This document shows positions 7,299 through 13,818 of a DNA stretch of 16,234 nucleotides, in pieces. The position numbers and the translations under genes are program-made. The notes below the pieces were generated by a model. It searched no databases. It was not told the origin of the DNA and saw nothing but the letters and a program-made list of their open reading frames with translations. The DNA is from Chloroflexota bacterium (GTDB lineage Bacteria > Chloroflexota > UBA6077 > JADZDV01): NCBI GenBank assembly GCA_020850915.1, contig JADZDV010000295.1, forward strand, positions 1-16,234, given 5' to 3'. The first letter of the stretch is position 1. Each line of letters starts with the position of its first letter.

Positions 7299-7724
7299 TT
7301 ATGCCTCGACCGCGACACCCATGCTTCGAGCCGTGCCAGCGACCATCCGCTCGGCAGCCTCGATGTCGTTCGCGTTCAGGTCTTTCATCTTTGTCTCGGC
7401 GATCTCCCGCACCTGCGCGCGGGAGAGCCGGCCAACCGTCCCCTTGCCAGTCGCCCCTGAACCCTTCTCCAGGCCGAGGGCCTTCTTGATCAGATCCGCG
7501 GCGGGCGGCGTCTTCGTGACAAAGGTGAAGGAACGATCCTCGAAGATCGTGATCTCCACCGGCACCACGAGGCCCACAGCGCTCGCGGTCCGCTCGTTGT
7601 ACTCCTTCACGAATCCCATGATGTTGACGCCGTGCTGACCCAGCGCCGGGCCGACCGGCGGCGCCGGCGTGGCCTTGCCGGCCTGGATCTGCAGCTTGAC
7701 TATCGCTCGAACCTTCTTTGCCAC
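7299..7724 (-). CDS. rplK: 50S ribosomal protein L11
   Basis: The 141-residue L11 of the GTPase-associated centre, binding the 23S thiostrepton loop; involved in factor binding and in the stringent response with RelA. The N-terminal domain has [20 protein letters not shown] and [16 protein letters not shown] (31-46). The C-terminal RNA-binding domain has [20 protein letters not shown] and the signature [25 protein letters not shown]. The start is GTG 7724 with GAGGAG upstream; [13 protein letters not shown] is the standard N-terminus. It follows nusG by 102 nt with no clear terminator or promoter between. Confidence 0.97.
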   Translation of the reverse strand: MAKKVRAIVKLQIQAGKATPAPPVGPALGQHGVNIMGFVKEYNERTASAVGLVVPVEITIFEDRSFTFVTKTPPAADLIKKALGLEKGSGATGKGTVGRLSRAQVREIAETKMKDLNANDIEAAERMVAGTARSMGVAVEA

Positions 7725-7826
7725 CCTCTCTCCTCAGAGCCTCGCAACGCCCAGCGCGCCCAGCGCACCACATGCGTGGATGAGTCGCCCCAGCGCTGCC
7801 CCGGCAACTCCCCGATCGTTCCGTCG

Positions 7827-8435
7827 CTACGTCAGACGCGCGACCTGGAGGAAATCCAGCTCGACCGGCGTGCTTCGACCGAAGAAATCGATCAGCACGC
7901 GCACCTTGCCCTTCTCGGCGTTGATCGCATCCACGATGCCGATGAAATCCGTGAACGGCCCGTCGATGACCTTGACCCGCTCGTTGACGGCGAAGCTGAC
8001 CTTGACTCGCTGGCCAGCATCCACCTTCATCTGCTTGAGGATCGCCTTGACCTCGTTGTCCTCGAGCGGAGTCGGCTTGTTCCCCGACCCGACGAACCCG
8101 GTAACACCCGGCGTGTTCCTCACGACGTACCAGGAGTCGTCGGACATGACCATCTCGACCAGGACGTAGCCGGGAAAGACCTTCTTCTGCACGGTGCGGC
8201 GCTGGCCGTCGCGGATCTCGATCTCCTCCTCGGTCGGAATGACGACCTGGAAGATCTTATCCGTGACGCCCATCGACTCGATACGGTGCATCAGGTTGGT
8301 CTTGACCTTGTTCTCATACCCCGAGTACGTGTGGATGACATACCACTCGCGTCCGTCTTCACCCGTCTCCTCGGCGTCCTCCGGAGGCCCGCCGATGACC
8401 GCTGTGTCGGACCCGTGCTCGCTACCGTTGGTCAT
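7827..8435 (-). CDS. nusG: transcription termination/antitermination factor NusG
   Basis: A 202-residue NusG, the universal elongation factor that binds the RNA polymerase clamp, affects pausing and Rho termination, and couples to the ribosome. The NGN domain begins at REWYVIHTYSGYENKVK (29-45) and includes KKVFPGYVLVEMVM (84-97) and the VRNTPGVTGFVG strand (105-116). A KOW domain spans about 150-200 (NERVKVIDGPFTDFIGIVDAI). A 28-residue acidic, disordered N-terminal extension precedes the NGN domain. The start ATG 8435 has a GGGGTGAGAG purine tract upstream and lies 7 nt after the secE stop, indicating coupled translation. Confidence 0.97.
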   Translation of the reverse strand: MTNGSEHGSDTAVIGGPPEDAEETGEDGREWYVIHTYSGYENKVKTNLMHRIESMGVTDKIFQVVIPTEEEIEIRDGQRRTVQKKVFPGYVLVEMVMSDDSWYVVRNTPGVTGFVGSGNKPTPLEDNEVKAILKQMKVDAGQRVKVSFAVNERVKVIDGPFTDFIGIVDAINAEKGKVRVLIDFFGRSTPVELDFLQVARLT

Positions 8436-8442
8436 CGTACTC

Positions 8443-8859
8443 TCACCCCCCGCTACCGAGACTGAGGATGAACCGGAAGAGCTCCTGGAACACGAAGTCT
8501 GCCAATCCGAGATATGCCCCGACGATCAACGATAGCGCGCAGACTGCGCCCGTCAGCTTGATCAGCTCGTCCCGGGTCGGCCACTCAACACGCCGCAGCT
8601 CGTTGCGGACATCTCTGATCAGATTCCCCGCCGAGGCGGCCCCGCCACCGGTCGCCGCCCGAGGACCGCTCGATCGGCCAGTGCCCCCAACCGCCGTTCG
8701 GCCAGAGCCCGAGCCGCCAGCGCCGGACGTAGCGGCACCGCGAAGCCGCCCCGGTATCAGACGAGACAACCCGGACGAGGGAGCCGGCTGAGAGGCCGGC
8801 GCCTTCGTCGCCGCCTTGGACGCGGTTCGAACCGATGATCTGGGCGGAGACGGGGCCAT
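8443..8859 (-). CDS. secE: preprotein translocase subunit SecE (long N-terminal extension)
   Basis: The small essential subunit of the SecYEG channel. The conserved part is residues 79-138: amphipathic helix NLIRDVRNELRRVEWPTRDELIKLT (79-103), carrying the RxVxWP signature, and a single transmembrane helix (about 104-123, GAVCALSLIVGAYLGLADFVF). The first ~78 residues are a Ser/Gly/Ala/Pro/Arg-rich, probably disordered extension, making this protein about twice the length of a minimal SecE. No other ATG or GTG start lies between the ATG at 8859 and the conserved core, which supports the long form, but the ribosome site is weak. It lies between tRNA-Trp and nusG, the usual place. Confidence 0.9.
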   Translation of the reverse strand: MAPSPPRSSVRTASKAATKAPASQPAPSSGLSRLIPGRLRGAATSGAGGSGSGRTAVGGTGRSSGPRAATGGGAASAGNLIRDVRNELRRVEWPTRDELIKLTGAVCALSLIVGAYLGLADFVFQELFRFILSLGSGG

Positions 8860-8918
8860 GATCGGAATCCAGTCGGAGCGAAGTTTGGTACGAAGCCCGG
8901 CGAGATGTAGCTCAGGGC

Positions 8919-8995
8919 TGGCAGGCGCAGAGGGACTCGAACCCCCAACCTGCGGTTTTGGAGACCGCTGCTCTGGCCAATTGAGCTATGCGCCT
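8919..8995 (-). tRNA. trnW: tRNA-Trp (anticodon CCA)
   Basis: Reading the minus strand, the acceptor stem AGGCGCA pairs with TGCGCCT, discriminator G. The D-arm is GCTC...GAGC, the anticodon arm GCGGT-CTCCAAA-ACCGC with anticodon CCA, the variable loop AGGTT, and the T-arm GGGGG-TTCGAGT-CCCTC. The 3' CCA (8921-8919) is encoded. All arms close, so this is an intact tRNA. It lies 17 nt past the predicted transcription start and 59 nt before secE, so it is probably released from the secE-nusG-rpl primary transcript. Confidence 0.97.
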
Positions 8996-9018
8996 ACGAA
9001 GACGGACCTTGACAGGGA

Positions 9019-9048
9019 GTTATATCGCGCGCTCAAGCTCGACGGCAA
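9019..9048 (-). promoter_or_regulatory. sigma70-type promoter of the tRNA-Trp-secE-nusG-rpl unit
   Basis: On the minus strand, TTGCCG (9048-9043, 4 of 6) and TATAAC (9024-9019, 5 of 6) are separated by 18 nt. Transcription would start near 9012, about 17 nt before the tRNA 5' end. The next upstream gene ends at 9066, so this is the only spacer available for the operon's main promoter. Confidence 0.6.
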
Positions 9049-9065
9049 GCAAACGAAGCGTTCCA

Positions 9066-10064
9066 TCAGTGACAGACGGCCCGAATGAAGCTCTTTTCCC
9101 GAGCCCATCGATTGCACTGTAACACGTCTTCCAGCCGGAGCAATCCCCGCGCCAGCAGCCAGTCGATCTCCTGGCGTAGCTGCCGCTGGAGCATCTCAGG
9201 TCCGTCCGTGTTGAGGGAGAACTTTACACCGTGCCCCCGGAACGCCTCCAGTGTCGAGGCGAGCTCGACGATTGAGCTGATGACGCCGGTGCTGAGGTTC
9301 GACGACGGGCAGATCTCGAGCAGAATGTCCCGCTCGACGATCAGCTCCAGCAGCCCCTGGTCGCTCGCCGCCTTGACGCCGTGGCCGACTCGGTCCGGGC
9401 GGAGCGTCACGATCGCCTCGCGCATCGCTTCCGCGCTACCGCTTTCGCCCGCGTGGACGGTGATACCGAGCCCGCCGTCCCGCGCCTCGGCGAAGAGGCG
9501 CTCGTAGGTCGCGAACGGAAAGTCGGGCGGCTCGGACCCGGCGATGTCGATGCCGACGACGCCTCGCGAGCGATGCGCCAGAGCCTTGCGGACGATGACG
9601 TCGTTCACCTCGTAGTCAAACTTGGTGTCCAGGCAGAGGATCAGGCCCGCGACCACCGGGTAGTCCAGCGTGGCGCGCTCCATCCCGCGCGCCGAGGCCG
9701 CGATGATGTGGTCCAGGTCGCGCTCACCGCCGCGATTGCGTTTCATCGGGTTGAAGCGTAGCTCCAGCACGTCAATGTTGTTCTTGCGGTACGCCCCGCC
9801 GATGATCTCGTAGACGGCGCGCTCCATAGCGTCCGGGCTGGACTGGATCAGCTCGGTCCAGTGGAACAACTGGAGGTATTGCTCAAACGTCTTGACCCGC
9901 TGGCCGTCGACGGTGATGAGATCGACGAAGTCCCAGTAGCTCCGTGTGGGTAGCCGGATGCCCTGCGAGTGAGCGATGGACCACATCGTCGGCGGATCGA
10001 CGGCGCCGCCAATGTGGCAGTGCAGCTCAGCCAGGGCAACCTCACGGGGAAACGTCGCTGCCAG
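9066..10064 (-). CDS. adenosine deaminase-family metal hydrolase, probable CTG start
   Basis: A 332-residue member of the adenosine/AMP deaminase TIM-barrel family, which deaminates purine nucleosides or related substrates with one zinc ion. Numbered from the CTG: metal motif AELHCHIGG with His15 and His17; VVGIDIAGSE; proton donor VHAGE (His204, Glu207); VGHGV (His228); CPSSNLSTG; and SLNTDGP with ligand Asp287. No in-frame ATG, GTG or TTG lies between an upstream TGA and the ATG at 9986, and starting at that ATG would remove HxH. The CTG at 10064 has GAGGAG 8 nt upstream and gives a family-normal length. Positions matching Asp19 and Asp296 of mouse ADA are Gly (19 and 288), so the substrate may not be adenosine. 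If the start is not CTG, a frameshift near the 5' end is the alternative. Confidence 0.88.
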   Translation of the reverse strand: MAATFPREVALAELHCHIGGAVDPPTMWSIAHSQGIRLPTRSYWDFVDLITVDGQRVKTFEQYLQLFHWTELIQSSPDAMERAVYEIIGGAYRKNNIDVLELRFNPMKRNRGGERDLDHIIAASARGMERATLDYPVVAGLILCLDTKFDYEVNDVIVRKALAHRSRGVVGIDIAGSEPPDFPFATYERLFAEARDGGLGITVHAGESGSAEAMREAIVTLRPDRVGHGVKAASDQGLLELIVERDILLEICPSSNLSTGVISSIVELASTLEAFRGHGVKFSLNTDGPEMLQRQLRQEIDWLLARGLLRLEDVLQCNRWAREKSFIRAVCH

Positions 10065-10072
10065 TGGAAAGG

Positions 10073-10078
10073 CTCCTC
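10073..10078 (-). promoter_or_regulatory. ribosome binding site pointing to a CTG start
   Basis: GAGGAG on the minus strand lies exactly 8 nt upstream of the CTG at 10064-10062, and no ATG, GTG or TTG lies in the open frame at a usable distance. It decides the start of the deaminase-family gene. Confidence 0.6.
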
Positions 10079-10117
10079 AACCTGGGCTCGCTGGCCCGGA
10101 AGGTCGGCGTGAACCGT

Positions 10118-10123
10118 ATTGTA
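10118..10123 (-). promoter_or_regulatory. -10 box upstream of the deaminase-family gene
   Basis: TACAAT on the minus strand (5 of 6) predicts a transcript start near 10111. That gives a leader of about 47 nt which contains the GAGGAG ribosome site before the CTG. The -35 region (GGTGTG at 17 nt) is poor. Confidence 0.4.
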
Positions 10124-10148
10124 CCGCCGTTCGAGAGAGACACACCTT

Positions 10149-10177
10149 GGGCCGGCCACTCTCATCGAGGCCGGTCC
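10149..10177 (-). terminator. hairpin after the M20 amidohydrolase gene
   Basis: GGGCCGGCC (10149-10157) pairs with GGCCGGTCC (10169-10177): 9 bp including one G-T wobble, 11-nt loop, about 30 nt past the minus-strand stop. Downstream on the minus strand is AAGGTGTGTCTCTCTC, only moderately T-rich. Probable terminator separating this gene from the deaminase-family gene. Confidence 0.45.
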
Positions 10178-10206
10178 GCTGCATCCCAGCTTGCCTTGGC
10201 AGTACG

Positions 10207-11442
10207 CTAAACGCGCTCATCCGCTGATGTGGCCGCGCTCGAACGGCCACGGACGCGGCCTTCAGACAGGGCGGTCTGGAACTCGGCCCTCGCGGCGGCC
10301 AGCAGCTCGGGGCGGTAGAACAGGTCCAGCGAGGTCATCGCCAGCGCCTTCGCGGCGTCAGTCATCGCCTGCTGGGCGCGCGGAGTCTTCGCGGAGGCTT
10401 CGAACTCCACCGTGTGGCCGACGATGGAGGCGTCCGTGATGGCGAGATAGGGATGAATGCCTGGGATGATCTGGCTCACGTCGCCCATGTCCGTGGAGCC
10501 CATCCGCTCGTTCGGGCCCGGGGTCTCGACCGTGAGGCCGATCCGCTCCAGGTTCCGAGCGAAGAGGTCCGCCATGGTCGGGTTGGGGACGATGTCGTCG
10601 TAGCCCATCCCGACAGTGACGACACCACGCGCGCCGGTCGAGAGCCCGGCGGCCTGGACGCAGCCGCGCACCTTCTCCACCAACTCGTCGCGGTAGCGCG
10701 AGTCACGAGCGCGGACGCTGAAGGCCGCCGCTGCGTAGTCAGGCACCACGTTGGCAGCCTTGCCGCCGTCGGTGATGATGCCGTGGACGACGGCGTCGCG
10801 CCGGAGATGCTGGCGCAGGCCGTTGATCGCCACGAACGTCTGGATCAGCGCTTCCAGCGCGTTGACGCCCTGGTCCAGCGCCGCGGCGGCGTGCGCCGCC
10901 TTGCCGTGGAACTCGATCGTCACGCGCGTCATCGCCAGCGAGCCGCGCGTCGTGAGGTTCTTGCTCGCCGCGTGGAACATCATCGCCGCGTCGACGTCGT
11001 CAAACGCGCCAGCCCGCGCCAGCAGCACCTTCCCGCCACCTCCCTCCTCGGCTGGCGTCCCGAGGACCACCATGCAGCCCGGCAGGTCCGGGGCCACCGA
11101 GGCGACTGCCAGCCCGGCGCCCAGGGCGGCCGTGCAGATCAGGTTGTGGCCGCAGGCGTGGCCGATGCCCGGCAGGGCGTCGTACTCCGCCAGGACGGCG
11201 ATCGTCGGTCCAGGAGCGCCGCGATGCTCGGCACGAAATGCCGTCTCCAGCCCGCCAGTGCCCGTCTCAACCGTCAGTCCGCCCTCGCGCAGGGCATTCA
11301 CGAGGATGCGTGACGAGCGATGCTCCTTGAACCCAAGCTCCGGATTGGCGTGAATGTCGAGACTGATCGCTTCCAACAGGGGGCGAAGCTCATCGATCCG
11401 GGCGGTGGCGCGTCGTTTGAGGGTCACCAGCGAGTCGTTCAT
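10207..11442 (-). CDS. M20D amidohydrolase, AbgB/IAA-amino-acid-hydrolase type
   Basis: A 411-residue cytoplasmic dinuclear metal amidohydrolase of peptidase family M20, subfamily D. It cuts an amide bond between an aryl or acyl group and an amino acid. Metal-site motifs are AEYDALPGIGHACGHN (85-100), the general base segment GTPAEEGGGGK (128-138), and the later MGSTDMGDVSQIIPGIHPYL with a downstream GHTVEF. The GSTDxGDVS block resembles the p-aminobenzoyl-glutamate hydrolase subunit AbgB. The dimerisation domain (about 185-300) includes HGKAAHAAAALDQGVNALEAL. ATG 11442 has no ribosome site, but a -10 box ends 6 nt upstream, suggesting a leaderless mRNA. It is divergent from folP-folC. The substrate (pABA-glutamate, IAA or other conjugates) is not determined by sequence alone. 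Confidence 0.9.
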   Translation of the reverse strand: MNDSLVTLKRRATARIDELRPLLEAISLDIHANPELGFKEHRSSRILVNALREGGLTVETGTGGLETAFRAEHRGAPGPTIAVLAEYDALPGIGHACGHNLICTAALGAGLAVASVAPDLPGCMVVLGTPAEEGGGGKVLLARAGAFDDVDAAMMFHAASKNLTTRGSLAMTRVTIEFHGKAAHAAAALDQGVNALEALIQTFVAINGLRQHLRRDAVVHGIITDGGKAANVVPDYAAAAFSVRARDSRYRDELVEKVRGCVQAAGLSTGARGVVTVGMGYDDIVPNPTMADLFARNLERIGLTVETPGPNERMGSTDMGDVSQIIPGIHPYLAITDASIVGHTVEFEASAKTPRAQQAMTDAAKALAMTSLDLFYRPELLAAARAEFQTALSEGRVRGRSSAATSADERV

Positions 11443-11448
11443 GGGGCG

Positions 11449-11454
11449 AGTGTA
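11449..11454 (-). promoter_or_regulatory. -10 box of a probably leaderless amidohydrolase transcript
   Basis: TACACT on the minus strand (4 of 6) ends 6 nt before the ATG at 11442. The expected first transcribed base coincides with the start codon, and no Shine-Dalgarno precedes it. No clear -35 box. Confidence 0.4.
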
Positions 11455-11474
11455 GCACCGGCGCGACGATGCTC

Positions 11475-11480
11475 TATGCT
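11475..11480 (+). promoter_or_regulatory. -10 box for folP-folC
   Basis: TATGCT (4 of 6) predicts a start near 11487, downstream of the ATG at 11469 and upstream of the ATG at 11526. It therefore supports the later folP start. It lies about 20 nt from the opposing -10 box for the M20 gene. Weak on its own. Confidence 0.35.
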
Positions 11481-11525
11481 GGGATCGCCCGGTTGAACCG
11501 GGACGCTGCGCCGGGTGAGACGTGC

Positions 11526-12380
11526 ATGGGCGACCTTTTCCGCTGGGGTGAGCGGACCTACGTCATGGGAATCCTGAACGTCACACCCGACTCCTTCAGC
11601 GGCGACGGACTGGGCGACGACCACGCCGCGCTGCTGGAGCGCGCGGCGCTGATGGTGACGGAAGGCGCGGACGTGCTGGATGTCGGAGGTGAGTCCACGC
11701 GCCCTGGCGCGGAGGCCGTGAGCGAGGCGGAGGAGATCCGTCGGGTCGCTCCCGCCGTGGAGCTGCTCGCCAGTCGCCTCAGCGTGCCGGTCTCCGTGGA
11801 CACAACCAAGAGCGCGGTCGCCAGGGCAGCTCTGGAGGCCGGGGCGACGATCATCAACGACATCTGGGCGCTCCGCAATGACCCCGCCCTGGCCGACCTC
11901 GCCGCGAAACACAACGCTTGTCTCATCCTGATGCACAATCGGCGCGCCGCGTCCTTCCGCGACGACGTTGGCGGCCATTACCGCGACGTCGTCTACGATG
12001 ACCTTCTGGGCGAGGTGCTCGCGTTCCTGGGCCAGAGTGTCGAGCAGGCGATCGGGCGCGGTGTACCGAGAGCGCGAATCGTGCTGGACCCCGGCCTGGG
12101 ATTCGGCAAGACGTACGAGCAGAACCTCGCCCTGCTGCGCCGCCTGCCGGAGCTACGCCGTCTTGGGCTGCCACTGCTGGTGGGCGCGTCGCGGAAGTCG
12201 TTCATCGGTCGCAGCAGCGGTGCGTCGGAGATGGCCGATCGCCTGGAGGGCTCGCTCGCGGCCGCCGTCCTGGCCGTCGCCGGCGGCGCAGACATGGTGC
12301 GGGTCCACGACGTCGCGCAGACCGTCCGTGCCTGTCGCTTCGCGGACGCCGTTGTTCGCGGCGTGAGCCAGCCGGGCTAG
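11526..12380 (+). CDS. folP: dihydropteroate synthase
   Basis: A 284-residue TIM-barrel enzyme that joins p-aminobenzoate to 6-hydroxymethyl-dihydropterin diphosphate, the sulfonamide-targeted step of folate synthesis. All signatures are present: MGILNVTPDSFSGDG (14-28), DVGGESTRPGAE (52-63), VDTTKSAVA (91-99), the pterin-site Asn in INDIWAL (110-116), LDPGLGFGKTYEQN (187-200), LVGASRKSFIGR (218-229) and VRVHDV (258-263). I chose ATG 11526 over the in-frame ATG at 11469 because GGGTGAG lies 6 nt upstream, the length matches the family, and the predicted -10 box lies between the two. folC starts 1 nt after the stop, so the pair is an operon. Confidence 0.96.
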   Translation: MGDLFRWGERTYVMGILNVTPDSFSGDGLGDDHAALLERAALMVTEGADVLDVGGESTRPGAEAVSEAEEIRRVAPAVELLASRLSVPVSVDTTKSAVARAALEAGATIINDIWALRNDPALADLAAKHNACLILMHNRRAASFRDDVGGHYRDVVYDDLLGEVLAFLGQSVEQAIGRGVPRARIVLDPGLGFGKTYEQNLALLRRLPELRRLGLPLLVGASRKSFIGRSSGASEMADRLEGSLAAAVLAVAGGADMVRVHDVAQTVRACRFADAVVRGVSQPG

Positions 12381-12381
12381 C

Positions 12382-13740
12382 GTGGCATCCAGGCTAACGC
12401 ACGCGCTCGACTGGCTGTTCGGGCTCGGCAACCTGGAGGCCCAGCCGCCCTCAACCTGGGACGTGGCGCACTTCACCCTGGCCCGCCCGGCCGCGCTGCT
12501 CGAGTCGATCGGCTCGCCTCAGCGCACCTTCAAGAGCGTACTCATCGCCGGGACGAAGGGCAAGGGCTCCACGAGCACGCTGCTGGCCAGCCTGCTCCAC
12601 GCTCACGGCGTGCACGTCGGCCTCTACACCTCGCCACATCTCTTGCGTTATGTCGAGCGCTACCAGCTTGACGGCCTGCCCGTTGCCGACGAGGAGCTGG
12701 CCGCGGCGATCGAGCGGCTGAGGCCCGCCGTCGCATCGGTCGAAGCGGCCCACCCGGAGCTCGGGCGACTCTCGACCTACGAAGTGGCGACGGTGGCAGC
12801 GTTGGACCTCTTTGCGCGGCGCCGCGTGGACTGGGCGGTGCTCGAAGTCGGACTGGGCGGACGATTGGACGCCACGAACGTCGTGGCGCCGGCCGTCGCG
12901 GCAATCGTCTCGATCAGCTACGACCACGTGGACGTTCTCGGACCCACTCTTGCCGACATCGCGCGAGAGAAGGCTGGCGTCGCCCGCACCGGCTGCGATC
13001 TGCTGGTCGGCGCCGTGCCCACGGAGGCGTGGACCTCGATTCAGGCAGCGGCTGCCCGATACGGCGCGAGCGTCAAACGGGTGGATCGCGAGCCGGCTCT
13101 GGCGCTGTGCGACGTGGCGGCGAGGCGCTTCAGTCGTTTCCCACCTGACGAAGCGGATCCGGTGATGATCGGCTTTCGCCTGGGCGGACGGGCGTACAGG
13201 CTGCGCCTCGGCGGGCGTGAGCAAGCTGAGAACGCGCGACTAGCCCTGGCGCTGGCGGAGCGCGTCTTGCCTCCAGACGCCTTCGACCCCGAGGCAGCGG
13301 TCGAAGCTCTCCAGCGCGTCTCCGCAGACGCGGATCGGTTTCGCTGGCAGGCACGGTTCGATTTCGCGAGTCGGCCGGGCGTTCTGCTGGACGGCGCCCA
13401 CAACGGCGCCTCGATGGAGGCGCTCGTCCGGGCGCTCGGCGAGCACTTTCCCAATCTCCCTATCCGCGTCGTGCTCGGTATCGCGGCCGACAAGGACGTC
13501 CACGCGGTCCTCGCGGCGCTGCGAGGCGTTCGGGAGCTGGTCGCGGTCCAGGCGAGTCACCCCCGGGCAATGCCGGCGGCCGAGCTGGCGACTTGCGCCC
13601 GCTCCCTGGGCATCCGGGCCCGCGAAGGCTGGTCCGTGGAGAGCGCTGTCTCCACGACCCGCTGGAACGGAGACGCAACCATTCCCGTCGTGACCGGTTC
13701 GTTCCACGTGCTGGCGGAGGCACTCGGCAGTCAGGTTTGA
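12382..13740 (+). CDS. folC: folylpolyglutamate synthase / dihydrofolate synthase
   Basis: A 452-residue Mur-ligase-family enzyme. It adds L-glutamate to dihydropteroate and/or further glutamates to folates with ATP. The P-loop is LIAGTKGKGSTS (54-65), followed by VGLYTSPHLLRYVERYQLDG (79-98). The family stretch LEVGLGGRLDATNVV and SYDHVDVLGPTLADIAREKAGV carries the metal and carbamoyl-lysine region. The C-terminal domain has GVLLDGAHNGASMEALVRAL. The GTG at 12382 begins 1 nt after the folP stop and has no clear ribosome site, so translation is probably coupled to folP. A 5-bp hairpin (13741-13755) follows the stop but is too weak to call a terminator. Confidence 0.95.
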   Translation: MASRLTHALDWLFGLGNLEAQPPSTWDVAHFTLARPAALLESIGSPQRTFKSVLIAGTKGKGSTSTLLASLLHAHGVHVGLYTSPHLLRYVERYQLDGLPVADEELAAAIERLRPAVASVEAAHPELGRLSTYEVATVAALDLFARRRVDWAVLEVGLGGRLDATNVVAPAVAAIVSISYDHVDVLGPTLADIAREKAGVARTGCDLLVGAVPTEAWTSIQAAAARYGASVKRVDREPALALCDVAARRFSRFPPDEADPVMIGFRLGGRAYRLRLGGREQAENARLALALAERVLPPDAFDPEAAVEALQRVSADADRFRWQARFDFASRPGVLLDGAHNGASMEALVRALGEHFPNLPIRVVLGIAADKDVHAVLAALRGVRELVAVQASHPRAMPAAELATCARSLGIRAREGWSVESAVSTTRWNGDATIPVVTGSFHVLAEALGSQV

Positions 13741-13818
13741 GGCGCACACGGCGCCGAATTGCTTCTACGGGCGCTTGTCTCGTGCTACCGTGGTGGGTAC
13801 GACGTGGGGGTGAATGCC

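Noticed and set aside
6108..7460. A 450-codon plus-strand open frame across rplJ leader, rplA and rplK
   Set aside because: It runs antisense to three certain features and its translation shows no family motif; a GC-driven shadow.
8903..8916. Plus-strand GATGTAGCTCAGGG, resembling a tRNA 5' D-arm, next to tRNA-Trp
   Set aside because: No matching anticodon or T-arm follows on the plus strand; the sequence after it is the complement of tRNA-Trp.
11469..11525. Longer folP start at the ATG of 11469
   Set aside because: The added 19 residues are not part of the family, the start has no ribosome site, and the likely -10 box lies downstream of it.
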